Shown here: piece by piece, positions 8,601-15,497 of the stretch
Numbering within the stretch: the first letter of the stretch is position 1
Layout: each line of letters opens with the position of its first letter
Assembly: GCA_030610325.1 (NCBI GenBank)
Contig: JAUWRZ010000008.1
Span: 1 to 15,770, forward strand
From: Sulfurimonadaceae bacterium
GTDB taxonomy: Bacteria > Campylobacterota > Campylobacteria > Campylobacterales > Sulfurimonadaceae
Reading direction: 5' to 3'
DNA length: 15,770 nt
Translations under genes and position numbers: made by a program
Notes under the pieces: model-generated
Database searches by the model: none
What the model was told of the DNA's origin: nothing
Seen by the model: the letters and a program-made list of their open reading frames with translations, nothing else

Positions 8601-9746
8601 CTACGCCTTCTTTTCGATCATGGTCTCGACGGGATCATCGAACAGCTCCAGGGGGAGAAACGAAGTATCATATCCGAGATCAGACGGGCAGTCAAGTCAC
8701 ACAACAGTTTTGCGACCAACGCACTCTTTAGAGCCAGCGGTGTCTTTGGCGATATCAGACGTTTCATCACGATCTTGATCGACAAAGAGATGCCGATCTT
8801 TTTAAATGAGCGTAAAGCAGAGATCGAGTCTGTCACCCATCAGTTTCTTGAAGAGCTTAAGGAGAAGGAGTTAAGTACCTTTGGGATCAAAGACGAACTG
8901 CTGGACCTTCACACCTTCGCTCCCATCGTCAATGAAGTCCTGAGCCATCACGATGTCGCTTCAGGGATCGCAAAGGTCAGCATGATGATGGTAGAGGACA
9001 CCTACACCGCTACACTCGGTGAACAGCTCGAAGTCATGGAGTTTCATTCGGTAAGTACCATGCTTGAGATGCTAGAGGAGGAGATCGACTTTGCCAGAGT
9101 ACAGCTAAGAGACTCCCTTCAAAAAGAGCACACCCTGCTCACCCAGCAGCTCTCCTCGTTCATCCAAAACACCCGAAGTGAGTTTTTCAGCCATAATACA
9201 CTCAATGATCTACTTGCAGGGTTGACACATCAAGATGTCGAAGAGCAGATACGCTTTAGCTCCCAACAGCTCTTTAGCTCACCGGGATATGCACGTTTCG
9301 AACAACACCTCGTCACTGCATTACTTGATGGGTTTGACACAGAAGGGATCGCCTCTTTAGTAGATGAGAGCAGACTCCAAAAATCACTTGAGCAGACCAT
9401 CACCACACTTCTGGGTGATGATGCCTTCAGAGATTCGATCGCACGCGTGATCATCCCGTTTATGGCAACGACACTTCGCTCACTCAACACTCTTGTCGAT
9501 AAGCGACTTAAAGAGTATCTGCTTGACAATGGTCTTGAAGCCATCTATGACACTGTCGTCGCCAATATGGATGGGCTTGTCGGGTCCATCGATTTCAAAG
9601 AGGTCATCGAACGCGAGATCAATGCCATGCATCCAAGTGAACTCGAAGAGATGCTCAACTCCTTTGCCAAAGTCTACTTTAACCGACTCATCCTCTATGG
9701 GGCATACGGAGCAGTCTTCGGAATACCGGTGGCATTTTCGTATTGA
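5661..9746 (+). CDS. Giant tandem DUF445-family membrane protein
   Basis: A 1361-residue protein, roughly three times the usual size of about 400 for DUF445 (YheB/YjiN-type) proteins. The family's N-terminal signature occurs twice: GGITGYITNTMAIKMLF (about residues 12-28) and GATGVLTNWLALKMLFRPY (about 680-702), each in a hydrophobic helix. The first unit ends in a glycine-rich membrane helix (about 644-668), and the second in a C-terminal helix (about 1343-1361). The layout is therefore helix, about 610 soluble residues, a hairpin of two helices, about 630 soluble residues, helix. The soluble parts are helical and carry a recurring short motif [RDEL]-P-[LI]-x-x-[LF], for example near 288, 444, 499, 539 and 911. 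No enzyme motif is visible and the function is unknown; by design it resembles a membrane-anchored helical scaffold. The start follows from the family N-terminus and has no ribosome-binding site. Confidence 0.85.
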   Translation: MLTQLLSNLVAGGITGYITNTMAIKMLFKKYPIVGGGVLASNFEEFVENISKLVERDLINHATLEHEFSSDTFKSELQKAVEHLLKQALYKRFPDTTLGDIEGLKESLDAMLDFLEPMEADLIDALLERSAAHINIDALLPKELQQELSQALFSHLYETIVTLTPEVMEQLRNSDISIERLLTKRMMDLLDGGLETLLEMLLQSIDPLAFETMLYDIRDSLGLDTLIPALLEMLFSKSIQERLGEKRTTALSQHLMGRFLLLMESSQGREELIRLSAAILESLKGVDEPLSDLLSEQTTSEIVKLVETHLPRLLTLMIEWLEANSGDLEVFIERLIDDSLKSGGPLGKMKYSFKAVFLGKVTERFRLIERLTGILDDESSREAHVRKGLDLVLDAISRRSIGQVLTELTERNWLTPLLVARLIQLNLPRAAPFIERLMFGELFARPLSSLFNSGWQGQLLDQVESLLEPQRLSLWLKDTQKNRELKKLAASQIRKTVQRPLGSLINEKSPVTLLEMLSKHEPQMQLLFTERVQKRVQDLPLSTFLDKETLAFIRPKIQHLLQEQKSAFTLKAKSTRLHTLFDIVAGHESSAERLSDIAVMGINDNLPLLLEKNVSTTVKNELLSMGPTKLQEQVEEFMGAELGPITWLGAGLGAGVGGVLYGVQQLSGALSGPYLYATIPLVYGATGVLTNWLALKMLFRPYERKSLLGMNIPFTPGIVGKRKPFFAKNMSKFVDETLLTQDAIHDKIITLRPHLIETLKAYIVADDYRVAGAFLDQHAEYFSTEIFFSAYGMSTKQFDTEAMAKRALFTANSTDLSYFRDPSNRKALRERGRRRIESGLIARAQQWLDDHATQTFEHALPTEVAEVTDRLISLGVDRALTYIHQRLEEKEPLLEMIATVAEPVLKQWQDRPIHSLLTPKMQALFTTRLSEYVVSRLQSDRVQHEVIDFLQSMLIEETVQTDKNIGEMFNGALTETIEENLRLLFDHGLDGIIEQLQGEKRSIISEIRRAVKSHNSFATNALFRASGVFGDIRRFITILIDKEMPIFLNERKAEIESVTHQFLEELKEKELSTFGIKDELLDLHTFAPIVNEVLSHHDVASGIAKVSMMMVEDTYTATLGEQLEVMEFHSVSTMLEMLEEEIDFARVQLRDSLQKEHTLLTQQLSSFIQNTRSEFFSHNTLNDLLAGLTHQDVEEQIRFSSQQLFSSPGYARFEQHLVTALLDGFDTEGIASLVDESRLQKSLEQTITTLLGDDAFRDSIARVIIPFMATTLRSLNTLVDKRLKEYLLDNGLEAIYDTVVANMDGLVGSIDFKEVIEREINAMHPSELEEMLNSFAKVYFNRLILYGAYGAVFGIPVAFSY

Positions 9747-9752
9747 GAGTGT

Positions 9753-10709
9753 TTACTCTTTAAGACTCCAGAAAAAGATATCGTTCTCATCTCCAGCGCT
9801 GAAGAGTTCGTTCTGATTTAAGAATCGGATGGTCGTCAATGTCGCAAAATGGCCTATAAGACGGTCCCTCTTCTTACCGCTGCTCACATCAAAGAGCTGT
9901 AAGTCGTTCTCCTCACCACTTGCGTAGACACCGACAGACCCATCAGGGCTCAGTCCGGCGCAGTAGACAAGGAAATCACTCTTTATATGATACGGCTCCC
10001 CACCTTTTGGATAGACACCGACTCTTCTGTCCTGTCCGGCTGTGATCACTGTACCATTACTATAAGCGACCTTATAGACCTTATCGACGTTTTCACTCGA
10101 GAGGAGCGCTAAAGTCTCTGCGCTCTTCACATCACTCACTGTTATCTCACCACTCTCATCTGCTGTGATCATCGTACTACGGTCTTCACTGAGCTCGATA
10201 TCGGAGAAAGCACCCTGCGCTATTTGATGCTTATAAGCCTGATATCGTTCCTGGGTATCATACAAGATCATATCATAGTCCAGCGTCCCGAAAAGAATCT
10301 TCTCATCATCGATGAAACGTGCCTCCTGGATGACCAACTTATCCGATGGTCTTATGATGTTCTTGAGCTCTCTTCCATCATGCACCCATACATTACGATA
10401 GCCATCTGCACTGCCACTGACAAAGAGTGTCTTTCCATTTAGACGGTCGACGCTAAATATCTTTGCAGGGATGAGTTCACCTTTAAAATCCTTCAGAGGC
10501 TCTATCGTTATCTGTCTTGTCACCTTTCGTGTTCTGATGTCAAATACATCGATACTGCCGATATCCGTGGATGCATAAAGTTCAAAACCATCTATCACAA
10601 AGTCTGTCACTACTCCCGAAGCATGTAGACGAAAAAGAGGTTTGATATCTCTGGCATCGAGAGAGAGGAGTAATACCGAGATGATCAAAAAGAGTCGTAA
10701 TAGGGACAT
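9753..10709 (-). CDS. NapL-like WD40/beta-propeller periplasmic protein
   Basis: A 318-residue protein with a signal peptide (residues 1-18, ending near LDA) and a body of repeated four-strand blades. Typical blade ends are visible: GSIDVFDI, YRNVWVHDG, YDMILYD, GEITVSDV, DRRVGVYP, NDLQLFD and, at the C-terminus, NDIFFWSLKE. This is the pattern of a seven-bladed WD40-like propeller. The overall look (ASGVVTDFV near the start, SVDRLNGKTL, SDFLVYCAGLSPDG) resembles NapL, a periplasmic accessory protein found in epsilonproteobacterial nitrate reductase (nap) clusters. No other nap gene is in the window, so the role in nitrate respiration is inference. I chose the ATG at 10709, with AGGA six bases upstream, over one at 10769, because it puts the signal peptide at the N-terminus. 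It converges on the DUF445 gene with six bases between the stops. Confidence 0.72.
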   Translation of the reverse strand: MSLLRLFLIISVLLLSLDARDIKPLFRLHASGVVTDFVIDGFELYASTDIGSIDVFDIRTRKVTRQITIEPLKDFKGELIPAKIFSVDRLNGKTLFVSGSADGYRNVWVHDGRELKNIIRPSDKLVIQEARFIDDEKILFGTLDYDMILYDTQERYQAYKHQIAQGAFSDIELSEDRSTMITADESGEITVSDVKSAETLALLSSENVDKVYKVAYSNGTVITAGQDRRVGVYPKGGEPYHIKSDFLVYCAGLSPDGSVGVYASGEENDLQLFDVSSGKKRDRLIGHFATLTTIRFLNQNELFSAGDENDIFFWSLKE

Positions 10710-10742
10710 AGGTATCCTGACGAAACAAATAAATATTTTAGC

Positions 10743-10767
10743 AGTATAACTTATTTTGCTGATCAGC
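10743..10767 (-). promoter_or_regulatory. Putative promoter and palindrome upstream of the NapL-like gene
   Basis: On the minus strand a TATACT -10-like box (10743-10748) lies about 34 bases before the ATG at 10709. Ten bases upstream of it is a perfect 10-base palindrome, GCTGATCAGC (10758-10767), overlapping the expected -35 position. It could be an operator half-site arrangement or chance. Confidence 0.3.
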
Positions 10768-10769
10768 AT

Positions 10770-10999
10770 CTCCTTAGAAGAGCACTTTTAGCACTCGAAC
10801 CGATCATCTCACAGAGCATGACATCACCTCTGCTCACAAAAGCCATCTCTACAAAACACATAAGAGAGTCACTCTTTAAAGAAGCTTATATAAAGATCTA
10901 CTGCCTCTTGAGTTAAGCAAATAATTATAAATATTATATAACAATATCAAACTATATATAATCTCGTTTACCGATCTTTATAGTATATGAAGGACACCA
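10770..10999. other. Divergent AT-rich intergenic region
   Basis: About 230 bases lie between the NapL-like gene (leftward) and the small WxxLD genes (rightward). The last 80 bases are very AT-rich and contain the rightward TATAAT box. No gene or strong hairpin is visible here. Confidence 0.5.
10957..10962 (+). promoter_or_regulatory. Putative -10 box for the small WxxLD gene pair
   Basis: TATAAT about 37 bases upstream of the ATG at 11000, in a strongly AT-rich stretch (from about 10919). No clear -35 box is visible. A GAAGGA ribosome-binding site (10989-10994) follows, five bases before the ATG. Confidence 0.5.
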
Positions 11000-11227
11000 A
11001 TGGCATTTTTCTCATTTCTAGGACTGCATAAAAAAGTTGATGAACCAACCCCTCAATCTATATGGGACACTCTCGACAGAGACTATGAAAGACTGGAGTC
11101 CCATAAAAATCCCTCACATCAGAGCGACCGGAAAAGATCTGAGGTAGACTTATGGGGCAAGCTTGATGACTATTACGAAAAACAGGAGAGAAAGTTAAAC
11201 CATCTCTCGGTTCGCCACTCCATATAA
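11000..11227 (+). CDS. Small WxxLD-motif protein A (unrecognised family)
   Basis: A 75-residue protein I do not recognise. It begins with a short aromatic/hydrophobic segment (MAFFSFLGL) followed by lysines, which could lie on a membrane surface. It then carries two copies of a motif: IWDTLDRDYE around Trp22 and LWGKLDDYYE around Trp52, exactly 30 residues apart. The rest is very charged and probably helical. The neighbouring gene B shares the N-terminal FSF segment and both motifs at the same spacing, so the two are paralogues. A good ribosome-binding site and a TATAAT box support it as a real gene. There are no cysteines, no signal peptidase site and no enzyme motif. A binding or adaptor role is only a guess. 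Confidence 0.8.
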   Translation: MAFFSFLGLHKKVDEPTPQSIWDTLDRDYERLESHKNPSHQSDRKRSEVDLWGKLDDYYEKQERKLNHLSVRHSI

Positions 11228-11236
11228 AGGAACGGC

Positions 11237-11473
11237 ATGGGTCTCTTCTCTTTTTTCAAAAAAGACAAAAAATCTGATAGCTCCCTCTGGGGTCTTCTCG
11301 ATAGCTTTCACGCAAAAGATGATCCGGATATGGAAGCCTACCGATCGAGCAAAAAGTTCAGATCAGATAAAAAAGTCTGGGATAGACTGGACAAGTACCA
11401 TAAAGGACAAAAGAGAAGCTCTAAAGAGCACTCCAAGCAAGAGCCACTCGAGGACGAGGAAGAGAAGAGCTGA
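11237..11473 (+). CDS. Small WxxLD-motif protein B (paralogue of A)
   Basis: A 78-residue protein, nine bases downstream of gene A. Its AAGGA ribosome-binding site starts on the last base of A's stop codon, which suggests translational coupling. The N-terminus MGLFSFFKKDKK matches A's start. The two motifs are LWGLLDSFH around Trp18 and VWDRLDKYH around Trp48, again 30 residues apart. The tail is hydrophilic and ends in an acidic run (EDEEE) not present in A. The function is unknown. The pair probably arose by tandem duplication followed by clear divergence, with Trp, Leu and Asp of the motif retained. It converges on the DUF3754 gene with three bases between the stop codons. Confidence 0.8.
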   Translation: MGLFSFFKKDKKSDSSLWGLLDSFHAKDDPDMEAYRSSKKFRSDKKVWDRLDKYHKGQKRSSKEHSKQEPLEDEEEKS

Positions 11474-11476
11474 TCA

Positions 11477-12670
11477 TCACGAAGAGCTTTTCAGCCAATT
11501 AAGTACAGACCGGACAGGTTCCTGCGCTGCTTTTTTAGCGCTACCTGGTGCTATTATCTCACTCCAACTACGTTCAAGACTGCTAAGTGCTTCTGTAATA
11601 GCGACTGCATATAAAAGTGTCTCTCTCTCTTCGATCAATCCCAATCTCAACAGTTTCTCGACACCATCATCCACCTCAAAGTCCATAGGCAGCTCATAGG
11701 TCATCGACATATGTGCTTCAATAGCTTCATCAAGTCCTTTACGATCGAGCCTGCCATTATCATGAACGATGAAGAGATAGGATAGTAGTGCCTCTTTACT
11801 CTCCTCCATCTCCGCCATATTGACCATATAAGCCAGTGCACCTGCATTATTATCTAGATTATAGTAATAGAGATGTTTTGCCAGTGTCGCCATATAGCGT
11901 GTATGCTGAGTAAAGACATTTTTGATCTGCCGCCAGAGCACACCGCCAAACCCACCGACTGCCATGATGAGAGAAAAAGGTTCTATGACGGCACCGATCT
12001 TACCTATCATCGTAACGACTCCACCGACTGTCCCGCCACCTCCGGTCACTCCTATCTTTAGCTTATCCTGCATAGTCATACGGACTTTAGTATTGGGAAA
12101 GAGCATCTCCAGGTCGGGATGTGGTATGTCTTTAAAGAGTTTGATAAAGATCCGTTCACTCTTCTCCCCCTCGATCAGGACCTTGTTGTCTTTACGCAGC
12201 TTTTTGATGACCTTCTCAAGCTCTTGACCATCACGCTCAGCTATCTCCTGGGCACGCTGTGTCAACGTCTTTGGTTTAAGCAGTAAAAAAAGACGGCGGT
12301 AGATATTGACCCTGACCTCCTCTTTTTTCAAATAAAGGCTCTTCCAGTCACGCCTCTCCTCATACTTATAGGCTTCACCCCGATAGAAAAGAGAGATATC
12401 GTCAAAATCCTCAAAATCGACCGTCACTTCCACTCCGTGCGGTGAAGTCTTTGCCAACGCTATGTTAAGCGCCTCTTCAGTCAGTTCCTCATAGTTCGCA
12501 TTATCCAGTAGGGGACGGATCTCTTTGACAAGGTCATTTTTCATCTCCAGGTAGGCTTCTGGTGAGTGACTTTGACGTGTCACGGTATCTGTGTCAGGAT
12601 TAAAAGGATGATAGAGTCGCTTAAGCCGTTTAAGTAGCCCAAAGAACTTTGCATGGTAGAACTGCTCCAA
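11477..12670 (-). CDS. DUF3754 (TMEM143-like) membrane protein, long 3' open part of an interrupted gene
   Basis: A 397-codon open stretch whose only N-terminal start is a TTG at 12670 without a well-spaced ribosome-binding site. The family's signature is clear: FKDIPHPDLEMLFPNTKVRM (about residues 178-197), then a glycine-rich region with two membrane helices (about 205-250). The N-terminal part YHAKFFGLLKRLKRLYHPFNPD also fits DUF3754 proteins, which normally have about 30-40 more residues in front. Those are present upstream in the same frame (12698-12802) but are cut off by a TAA at 12698-12700. DUF3754 proteins are membrane proteins of unknown function, related to mitochondrial TMEM143. 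Translation of this part needs readthrough, reinitiation at the TTG, or a correction of the stop. The body has no other break, so decay, if real, is recent. Confidence 0.75.
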   Translation of the reverse strand: MEQFYHAKFFGLLKRLKRLYHPFNPDTDTVTRQSHSPEAYLEMKNDLVKEIRPLLDNANYEELTEEALNIALAKTSPHGVEVTVDFEDFDDISLFYRGEAYKYEERRDWKSLYLKKEEVRVNIYRRLFLLLKPKTLTQRAQEIAERDGQELEKVIKKLRKDNKVLIEGEKSERIFIKLFKDIPHPDLEMLFPNTKVRMTMQDKLKIGVTGGGGTVGGVVTMIGKIGAVIEPFSLIMAVGGFGGVLWRQIKNVFTQHTRYMATLAKHLYYYNLDNNAGALAYMVNMAEMEESKEALLSYLFIVHDNGRLDRKGLDEAIEAHMSMTYELPMDFEVDDGVEKLLRLGLIEERETLLYAVAITEALSSLERSWSEIIAPGSAKKAAQEPVRSVLNWLKSSS

Positions 12671-12697
12671 AAGTAGTGAGAACTTGCGATACCCCTC

Positions 12698-12802
12698 TTA
12701 CTCCACTTCTTCAAAAGAGAGATGCTCCAGTGCGTCCTCTAACAGCTCATCATAGGCAACAGGGATAAAACGTTCCAATATTTGATCATCAAAGTTCATC
12801 AT
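12698..12802 (-). pseudogene. 5' fragment of the interrupted DUF3754 gene
   Basis: The ATG at 12802 (a second ATG follows at 12799) opens 34 codons, beginning MMNFDDQILERFIPVAYDEL, and ends in TAA at 12698-12700. It is in the same frame as the long open part downstream. Its ERFIPV segment is the usual start of DUF3754 proteins, and family-like sequence (EGYRKFSLLLEQFYH) resumes directly after the stop. One base change from a GAA, AAA or CAA codon would explain the stop. The ribosome-binding site is weak (AAGTAG). Confidence 0.7.
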
Positions 12803-12868
12803 ATCTACTTTTTAACAGCTAAAAAGATCTTTATCTGATCCAAAAAGCTCTATTTGTTTGGTGCAAAG

Positions 12869-12874
12869 ATTATA
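12869..12874 (-). promoter_or_regulatory. Putative -10 box of the DUF3754 gene
   Basis: TATAAT read on the minus strand, preceded by GG, 67 bases upstream of the ATG at 12802. No clear -35 box is visible. Its presence suggests that the interrupted gene still has its promoter. Confidence 0.4.
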
Positions 12875-13090
12875 CCTTGCGCTTCTTTAACACAGATAGA
12901 AGCATCTGCCAAAAGAGGCTGCTTCTTACTCAGCAGGTCATGATCACACTGACCAGTAGACACTTAGCATACAGAAAGTCTTGGATCAGCCGATATCCAT
13001 ATGGACACTATTATATATCCTAATACCTAGATCTGCCTACTTAAGACTGTAAAAGAAGAAGTATCTCTTATACTTAGCATTATTTTTTGA

Positions 13091-13096
13091 TATAAT
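13091..13096 (+). promoter_or_regulatory. Putative -10 box of the OprD-family porin gene
   Basis: TATAAT directly preceded by a T-run (TTTTTTGA). This T-rich upstream plus TATAAT form is the usual sigma-70 promoter of Campylobacterota. It predicts a transcript leader of about 100 bases before the ATG at 13204. Confidence 0.6.
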
Positions 13097-13203
13097 CCAT
13101 ATATTAGATCAAATCATATTATATTTTTTAAAAACATTCGGTGATCTTGGCACTAGCTGATCACGAAAAACCCTTTTTCATAAATAAGGAAGTAGACTTT
13201 CAG

Positions 13204-14757
13204 ATGAGACGACTATCACAGATACTCTTTTTTTCATTCACACTTATAGTTACGCAGATCTCTGCTCTTGAGACCGATGACATCACCTTGGCAAATGGTG
13301 GTATCATCATCCATAAACAGACTCTTAAGCATGTCGATGGACTCTCTCAGATGTTTCAAAAGGGTCGTTTTACCGGTCGCTTACGTTCAAACCTCATGGT
13401 CTGGAACTGGGAGGAGAGCGTACTAAACCGGAATGATGACAACTATGCCTGGGGTATCGGCGGAAGTCTCCACTACTCTACTGCCTATTTCAACGGATTT
13501 AGCGCGACAGCAGGGTACTACTCCAGTTTTGTCGCAGTCGATGATACCGATCGTGATAACAGTATAGGCTATTTTGATGCCGGAAAAGCAGGGAAAGACA
13601 CCTATGCCAGAGCATACGGTCATGGAGCATCACTTAATGTCCTTGCCATCGTCTTTGCAGAATATAAATACGAAAAGACATCAGTCAAGTTTGGTCGTCA
13701 AAAGTTCGAGAGTGTCCTTCTGCGTTCAAATGACACAAAGATGGTCCCCAACACATTTCAGGGCTTGAGTGTTGACAGTCAGGGCGATCTCAAGGACACT
13801 CGGCTTCGAGTCGCGTACTTTGACCGTCAAAAACTACGCGACCATCGTGACTTTCACAGCGTCATCGCTTATGGCAGTTACCGGACCAAAGACAGCGACG
13901 GGGTCTATGTACCTAACAGAGGTGTTGGTCTCGAAAATGATGATGCCGCATCACATAGAGGGCTCAGTGTAAGAAATATAGAAGCTGCAGGAGAGAAGGT
14001 CGATCCGGGTATGCTGGTCTTTACTGCCAAGAACAACTCTGTCCGAAACCTACGCATGGACCTTGATACTATGTATATCGATGGCTTTGTCGCTTCTGTG
14101 ATACCAGAAGTCAACTACGACTTCTTTCTCGACAATGGGATGAGATTGACCCCCGGTATACGCTATATGCGACAGTTCGATCAGGGTGCGGGTAAGATAG
14201 GAGGCGCTTCACTGACAGGAAGACTCGGTTCTGACAAGAAAGCACTCCCCACAGAAAGTGCCTCTTATACAGACCCCGACAGTGTCGATGGCAGCATGGT
14301 CTCTGCACGACTAAAACTCTTTAGTGAGAACGGATCTATCATGGCAGGTTTCTCAACGGTAGAGGATGCCGGTGACCTCATAGCTCCCTGGCGTGGTTTT
14401 CCCACAGGTAACTATACACGCTCCATGGGACAATATAACTGGATGGCCGGAACAGATTCCTATATGATACAAGGCTACTATCACTTTGGCAGAGCCGGCC
14501 TTCTCCCAGGTGTCCGGATGGTCATGGATGTAGCCTATATGGACTATGACCAGAAGAAGATCGATGCAGGGACAGTCGCCTTTACAGACCACTCCATCGT
14601 CCATCTTGATGTATGGAAGACTTTTGAGTCTATACCACATCTCGAACTAAAACTACGTTTGGGACAGGTATTTGCAGATGAGTACCTCATCAATGGAAAA
14701 AAAGTCGATGTCGGATCATATGGGGATTACCGACTCGAAGCCAACTACTTTTTCTAA
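13204..14757 (+). CDS. OprD-family outer-membrane porin
   Basis: A 517-residue outer-membrane protein with a signal peptide (residues 1-21, cleavage after ISA) and a C-terminal strand ending in ANYFF, the terminal aromatic residue recognised by the BAM complex. Family marks include the GRFTGRLRSN strand near the mature N-terminus, WGIGGSLHYSTAYFNGFSATAGYYSS, and KFGRQKFESVLLRSNDTKMVPNTFQGL, which matches the conserved OprD block around the constriction loop. OprD-family porins are monomeric barrels, usually of 18 strands, that pass small charged or neutral solutes. The frame is open back to a GTG at 13141, but the ATG at 13204 is preferred because it starts the signal peptide; its AAGGA lies 13 bases upstream, rather far. 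It stands alone behind its own promoter. The substrate cannot be told from sequence. Confidence 0.88.
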   Translation: MRRLSQILFFSFTLIVTQISALETDDITLANGGIIIHKQTLKHVDGLSQMFQKGRFTGRLRSNLMVWNWEESVLNRNDDNYAWGIGGSLHYSTAYFNGFSATAGYYSSFVAVDDTDRDNSIGYFDAGKAGKDTYARAYGHGASLNVLAIVFAEYKYEKTSVKFGRQKFESVLLRSNDTKMVPNTFQGLSVDSQGDLKDTRLRVAYFDRQKLRDHRDFHSVIAYGSYRTKDSDGVYVPNRGVGLENDDAASHRGLSVRNIEAAGEKVDPGMLVFTAKNNSVRNLRMDLDTMYIDGFVASVIPEVNYDFFLDNGMRLTPGIRYMRQFDQGAGKIGGASLTGRLGSDKKALPTESASYTDPDSVDGSMVSARLKLFSENGSIMAGFSTVEDAGDLIAPWRGFPTGNYTRSMGQYNWMAGTDSYMIQGYYHFGRAGLLPGVRMVMDVAYMDYDQKKIDAGTVAFTDHSIVHLDVWKTFESIPHLELKLRLGQVFADEYLINGKKVDVGSYGDYRLEANYFF

Positions 14758-14780
14758 AAGGTATCTCCACTACGATCGAC

Positions 14781-15494
14781 TTAAGACGCCAAACGAACAA
14801 GTGCCTCTCTTAGCGCCTTGATCCAAAGAGCATAACCACTTGAGTTCAGATGTAGTCCATCACCAATGTGGTACTTGGCAGACAGATCACCAGACTCATC
14901 GACTATCTGTGATCGAATATCTACAAAATATACATAAGGACGTTCTACTGAGAGCTCTCTAAGGACTCTGTTCAATACGATGATCTCGCTATTGCGTAGT
15001 GTATCGTCCCTGATCTTCTCATCAATAGGAAGCACGGCACTTACGATGACCGGGACATCGATCGGCAACATATCCAAGATAGTCTCATGATCTTTACCTA
15101 TCTCCTGCGCTCCACGTTGCAGCAGATCATTGATACCTACCGCCAGGACAATAGCCCTTGCCCGTTGCATCGAGTCGTAATGACCTACTCTTCTCAATAC
15201 ACCTGCAGTAGTATCGGCACCTATACCGTAATTGACCGAGAGAGAGGATACTGCCGATACACATAGTCCTTGAGTAATACTGTCACCAATAAAGATGACA
15301 GACCCATCAGGCACACTCGCGTCCATTCTCTCATGAAAATAGACCATCCTCTTGAAATGGGTATCTGGCAGTGAGACACTCTCACTTACTGAGGAGTCTG
15401 AAGGTATGAAAGAGAAGAGGCTATATCGGACTAATATCACTCCCAGAACAAGGTGAAGGAGTATCAAATAGATAAATAGTACTTTTTTAGTCAT
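14781..15494 (-). CDS. Membrane-anchored SGNH/GDSL-family hydrolase
   Basis: A 237-residue protein. An N-terminal hydrophobic helix (about 5-24) acts as a signal anchor, placing the enzyme in the periplasm. The SGNH blocks are all visible: block I GDSITQG with catalytic Ser72, block II NYGIGADT with its glycine, block III GIND with Asn122, and block V DGLHLNSSGY with Asp212 and His215. Family members are esterases, lipases, thioesterases (TesA-like) or acetyl-hydrolases of cell-wall and surface sugars; which one applies here cannot be told. I chose the ATG at 15494 because AAGGGA lies four bases upstream; the GTG just before it (15497) is too close to that site. It converges on the porin with 23 bases between the stops. 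Confidence 0.88.
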   Translation of the reverse strand: MTKKVLFIYLILLHLVLGVILVRYSLFSFIPSDSSVSESVSLPDTHFKRMVYFHERMDASVPDGSVIFIGDSITQGLCVSAVSSLSVNYGIGADTTAGVLRRVGHYDSMQRARAIVLAVGINDLLQRGAQEIGKDHETILDMLPIDVPVIVSAVLPIDEKIRDDTLRNSEIIVLNRVLRELSVERPYVYFVDIRSQIVDESGDLSAKYHIGDGLHLNSSGYALWIKALREALVRLAS

Positions 15495-15497
15495 CAC

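Larger units (their letters stand above)
12803..13203. other. Divergent region between the DUF3754 gene and the porin
   Basis: About 400 bases without a convincing gene. On the left is a minus-strand TATAAT (12869-12874), 67 bases before the DUF3754 start. In the middle is an imperfect inverted repeat (GGTCA 12936-12940, TGACC 12950-12954). On the right is a very AT-rich stretch with the porin promoter (TATAAT 13091-13096) and a leader of about 100 bases. The frame ahead of the porin is open back to a GTG at 13141, but that would bury the signal peptide. Confidence 0.5.

Noticed and set aside
12936..12954. Inverted repeat GGTCA-N9-TGACC
   Set aside because: Five-base arms occur often by chance, and it is not placed next to either predicted promoter.
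13141..13203. Upstream GTG start for the porin
   Set aside because: It would add 21 residues in front of a standard signal peptide. The ATG at 13204 gives the expected N-terminus.
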